Shown piece by piece: positions 62,031 through 64,000 of a DNA stretch of 64,000 nucleotides. The stretch covers positions 17,198,442 to 17,262,441 of the forward strand of contig NC_061813.1 of assembly GCF_021462225.1 (NCBI RefSeq). Direction: 5' to 3'. The DNA comes from Girardinichthys multiradiatus (lineage: Eukaryota; Chordata; Actinopteri; Cyprinodontiformes; Goodeidae). Position 1 is the stretch's first letter. Every line of letters begins with the position of its first letter. The notes under the pieces were generated by a model. The model made no database searches. It saw only the letters and a list, made by a program, of their open reading frames with translations, and had not been told where the DNA came from. The position numbers and the translations under genes were made by a program.

Positions 62031-62632
62031 AGCTGCAGCAGTAACATTTTTAAATATTTATTTTTTTTACATACTGGTTAAAACTGCCACTATGTCCTGA
62101 GTAGAATATGACATAGAAAATCTGTGAAAAAAAATCAATCTTCTCTGGCTCCTCCCAGTGGTCCTCCTGCCATTCCCAGAAATACACTGCTTCCGGTCGA
62201 AAACAACCAATCAGAGCCAGGAGGAATGTCTTAGCAGTGTCAATCATGCCAGTGTACGCACTGCTCACACCCCTTCCGTGCACAGCACACACCATCATAC
62301 AAGGTCAATATTGTCAGTAAGCTGCCGCTGTGCTAATGGCACTTAGCTAATGATTTGAGGACCAAGTTTGTAGTCAAAGTATGGGCAGGCCATAGTCAAT
62401 GTAAAGTATATTGTTGATGTTTTGTCCCTACCGGTGTATGTGCCATAGTTGTTTATCCGCGGTCATAGGTGGCCCTGCTTACTAGCCTGCACCTTCAGCC
62501 TGTGCTGTGGGGGCGGAGCTGTGGATCGAGGGCTGTACCACAGCAGAGAGCAAGGGGGAGAGACCCGTAAGGTGTGCTTGTTCAAATTTTCAGGCTAAGT
62601 CCACTGTTTTCTCAGAACTCCCTACTACAGCT
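62031..62632. mobile_element. TTAA-flanked MITE (piggyBac-like?)
   Basis: Flanked by TTAA at 62027-62030 and 62633-62636, with short inverted ends AGCTGCAGCAGTAA and (inverted) AGCTGTAGTAGGGA. Non-coding interior with 'ACCAATCAGAGCCAGGAGGA', sequence of the kind repeated in fish genomes. The TTAA duplication suggests the piggyBac superfamily. Confidence 0.6.
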
Positions 62633-62644
62633 TTAAAGGAGCCT

Positions 62645-63132
62645 TTTTAAGCATGTTCAGTGAAAGAATTAAGGATGAGTTGGCATGTAGGGATGAACCC
62701 AAGTCCTAAGGGGACTTAATCATTGTATCTATTCGTATCAAAAACTGCCTCTGAGAATGAAATAGAGAAAGAAACAACATCTCTCATGTATCCAGACCCA
62801 TAGCTTCTGAACCCTGTGTAGTGTCAGAAGGAAAGGTTATAAATTCTCCTTCCAGACCTGAACCCATGCAGATAGGCAGAACACACTTGTCCCCAGAAGA
62901 AAGACATCGGTGAATGGGTTCCAGACAATGTCTTTATTGTGGAAACTCTGGACATTTTATTGCATCCTGTCCCATTCTTTCAAACGATTCAGCATGTCAG
63001 TAAAAAAGGGGATACTGGCAGGCAGGATGCAACACAAAAATAATCATTTGTTCCTGATCAGTTCACTGTTTTAGCCCTGATTGATTCAGGTTTGGAACAA
63101 AACCTAATCAACCCAGACCCAGACCTAATCAA
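62645..63132 (+). pseudogene. decayed Ty3/Gypsy (Sushi-type) gag-protease fragment
   Basis: The gag C-terminus is recognisable from 'KDELACRDEP' at the left and a CX2CX4HX4C zinc knuckle at 62929-62970. The protease active-site triplet DSG follows at 63083-63091 in another frame. Several in-frame stops (for example near 62709 and 62911) and a frame change show it is inactive. No LTR is attached with certainty. Confidence 0.75.
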
Positions 63133-63255
63133 TTGTTGTGAAATTAAGATGCTTAAATTATTTAATATTTAATTATTTGGTGTGCCTGTTGGTCTGTCAA
63201 CTAAAGTATTTACATGAAAATAACAGCCCAATATGGCGGTGGTATTAGAACAATA
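63133..63255. repeat. LTR-like sequence interrupted by Tc1 copy 4
   Basis: Begins TGTTGTGAAATTAAGATGCT directly after the protease remnant and shares the 'TTGGTCTGT...CAGCCCA...GTGGTATTAG' layout with 50026-50170. It continues only on the far side of Tc1 copy 4, outside the window. Confidence 0.35.
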
Positions 63256-64000
63256 CAGGTCCTTCTCAAAATATTAGCATATTGTGATAAAGTTCATTAT
63301 TTTCCATAATGTCATGATGAAAATTTAACATTCATATATTTTAGATTCATTGCACACTAACTGAAATATTTCAGGTCTTTTATTGTCTTAATACGGATGA
63401 TTTTGGCATACAGCTCATGAAAACCCAAAATTTCTATCTCACAAAATTAGCATATCATTAAAAGGGTCTCTAAACGAGGTATGAACCTAATCATCTGAAT
63501 CAACGAGTTAACTCTAAACACCTGCAAAAGATTCTTGAGGCCTTTAAAACTCCCAGCTTGGTTCATCACTCAAAACCCCAATCATGGGTAAGACTGCCGA
63601 CCTGACTGCTGTCCAGAAGGCCACTATTGACACCCTCAAGCAAGAGGGTAAGACACAGAAAGAAATTTCTGAACGAATAGGCTGTTCCCAGAGTGCTGTA
63701 TCAAGGCACCTCAGTGGGAAGTCTGTGGGAAGGAAAAAGTGTGGCAGAAAACGCTGCACAACGAGAAGAGGTGACCGGACCCTGAGGAAGATTGTGGAGA
63801 AGGGCCGATTCCAGACCTTGGGGGACCTGCGGAAGCAGTGGACTGAGTCTGGAGTAGAAACATCCAGAGCCACCGTGCACAGGCATGTGCAGGAAATGGG
63901 CTACAGGTGCCGCATTCCCCAGGTCAAGCCACTTTTGAACCAGAAACAGTGGCAGAAACGCCTGACCTGGGCTACAGAGAAGCAGCACTGGACTGTTGCT
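63256..64000 (+). mobile_element. Tc1/mariner-like transposon, copy 4 (cut by window end)
   Basis: The left inverted repeat begins right after TA at 63254-63255 and reads cleanly into the transposase gene; the right half is beyond the window. It interrupts an LTR-like sequence that starts near 63133. Confidence 0.95.
63584..64000 (+). CDS. Tc1-like transposase (copy 4), 5' part
   Basis: 139 codons from the normal ATG, open to the window end. It contains both helix-turn-helix units and the GRKKCGRKR linker, with H at position 101, and stops just before the first catalytic Asp. Whether the copy is intact cannot be judged from here. Confidence 0.92.
   Translation, partial: MGKTADLTAVQKATIDTLKQEGKTQKEISERIGCSQSAVSRHLSGKSVGRKKCGRKRCTTRRGDRTLRKIVEKGRFQTLGDLRKQWTESGVETSRATVHRHVQEMGYRCRIPQVKPLLNQKQWQKRLTWATEKQHWTVA

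Noticed and set aside
63133..63255. Continuation of the Ty3/Gypsy protease frame into reverse transcriptase
   Set aside because: No RT motif could be read; the sequence instead resembles the LTR-like unit at 50 kb.

Overview
The window is from a teleost fish genome. It is AT-rich and mostly non-coding, with split genes that use GT/AG introns, long microsatellites, and Tc1-type DNA transposons plus RTE/Rex3-, L2- and Ty3/Gypsy-type retroelement relics of kinds common in fish. Nothing bacterial, no rRNA or tRNA gene and no CRISPR array was seen. All exon calls were made by eye from splice sites, reading phase and recalled resemblance; no alignment was run.

The host gene is easy to miss because no exon gives a long open frame. 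On the minus strand, from a probable start codon at 41109 down to 3657, fourteen short exons join with perfectly matching phases (1,748 coding nt, 582 codons plus 2 nt). The product reads as the vertebrate OFCC1 / ojoplano (opo) protein: a Lys/Gln-rich start, an NPAF endocytic-type motif at residues 41-44, a 'TLAAHQ' block, then a C2-like module ending in 'DLDHWLCNLYFQ'. The 3' end lies beyond the left edge, apart from one weak further exon candidate at 332-387. Two weak 5' exon candidates lie at 46.2 kb and 48.8 kb.

Layout: 1-3.6 kb, gene-3' flank or intron with Tc1 copy 1 (1502-3107) inside an older repeat; 3.6-41.2 kb, ofcc1 exons with introns holding old Tc1-like relics, Tc1 copy 2 (28883-30492, intact), a 200-bp TATCC microsatellite and several conserved-looking non-coding stretches; 41.2-50 kb, 5' flank or first intron with old Tc1-like relics and an L2-type tail; 50-52.6 kb, an LTR-like interspersed unit interrupted by a truncated member of another Tc1 lineage; 57.0-60.4 kb, a pile-up of a perfect ATCT microsatellite, a terminal-inverted-repeat element with internal 95-bp tandem repeats, a Tc1-type MITE, Tc1 copy 3 (broken start, with a retrotransposon tail inserted in its 3' UTR) and an RTE/Rex3-like reverse transcriptase relic; 62.0-64 kb, a TTAA-flanked MITE, a decayed Ty3/Gypsy gag-protease fragment, an LTR-like sequence resembling the one at 50 kb, and Tc1 copy 4, cut by the window edge.

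The four Tc1 copies are one young family: 334-residue DD34E transposase, roughly 200-bp inverted repeats each with two internal direct repeats, and TA target duplications. Copy 2 is the best candidate for a functional element. The transposons and ofcc1 are functionally unrelated; the elements sit only in introns or flanks and interrupt no recognised exon.
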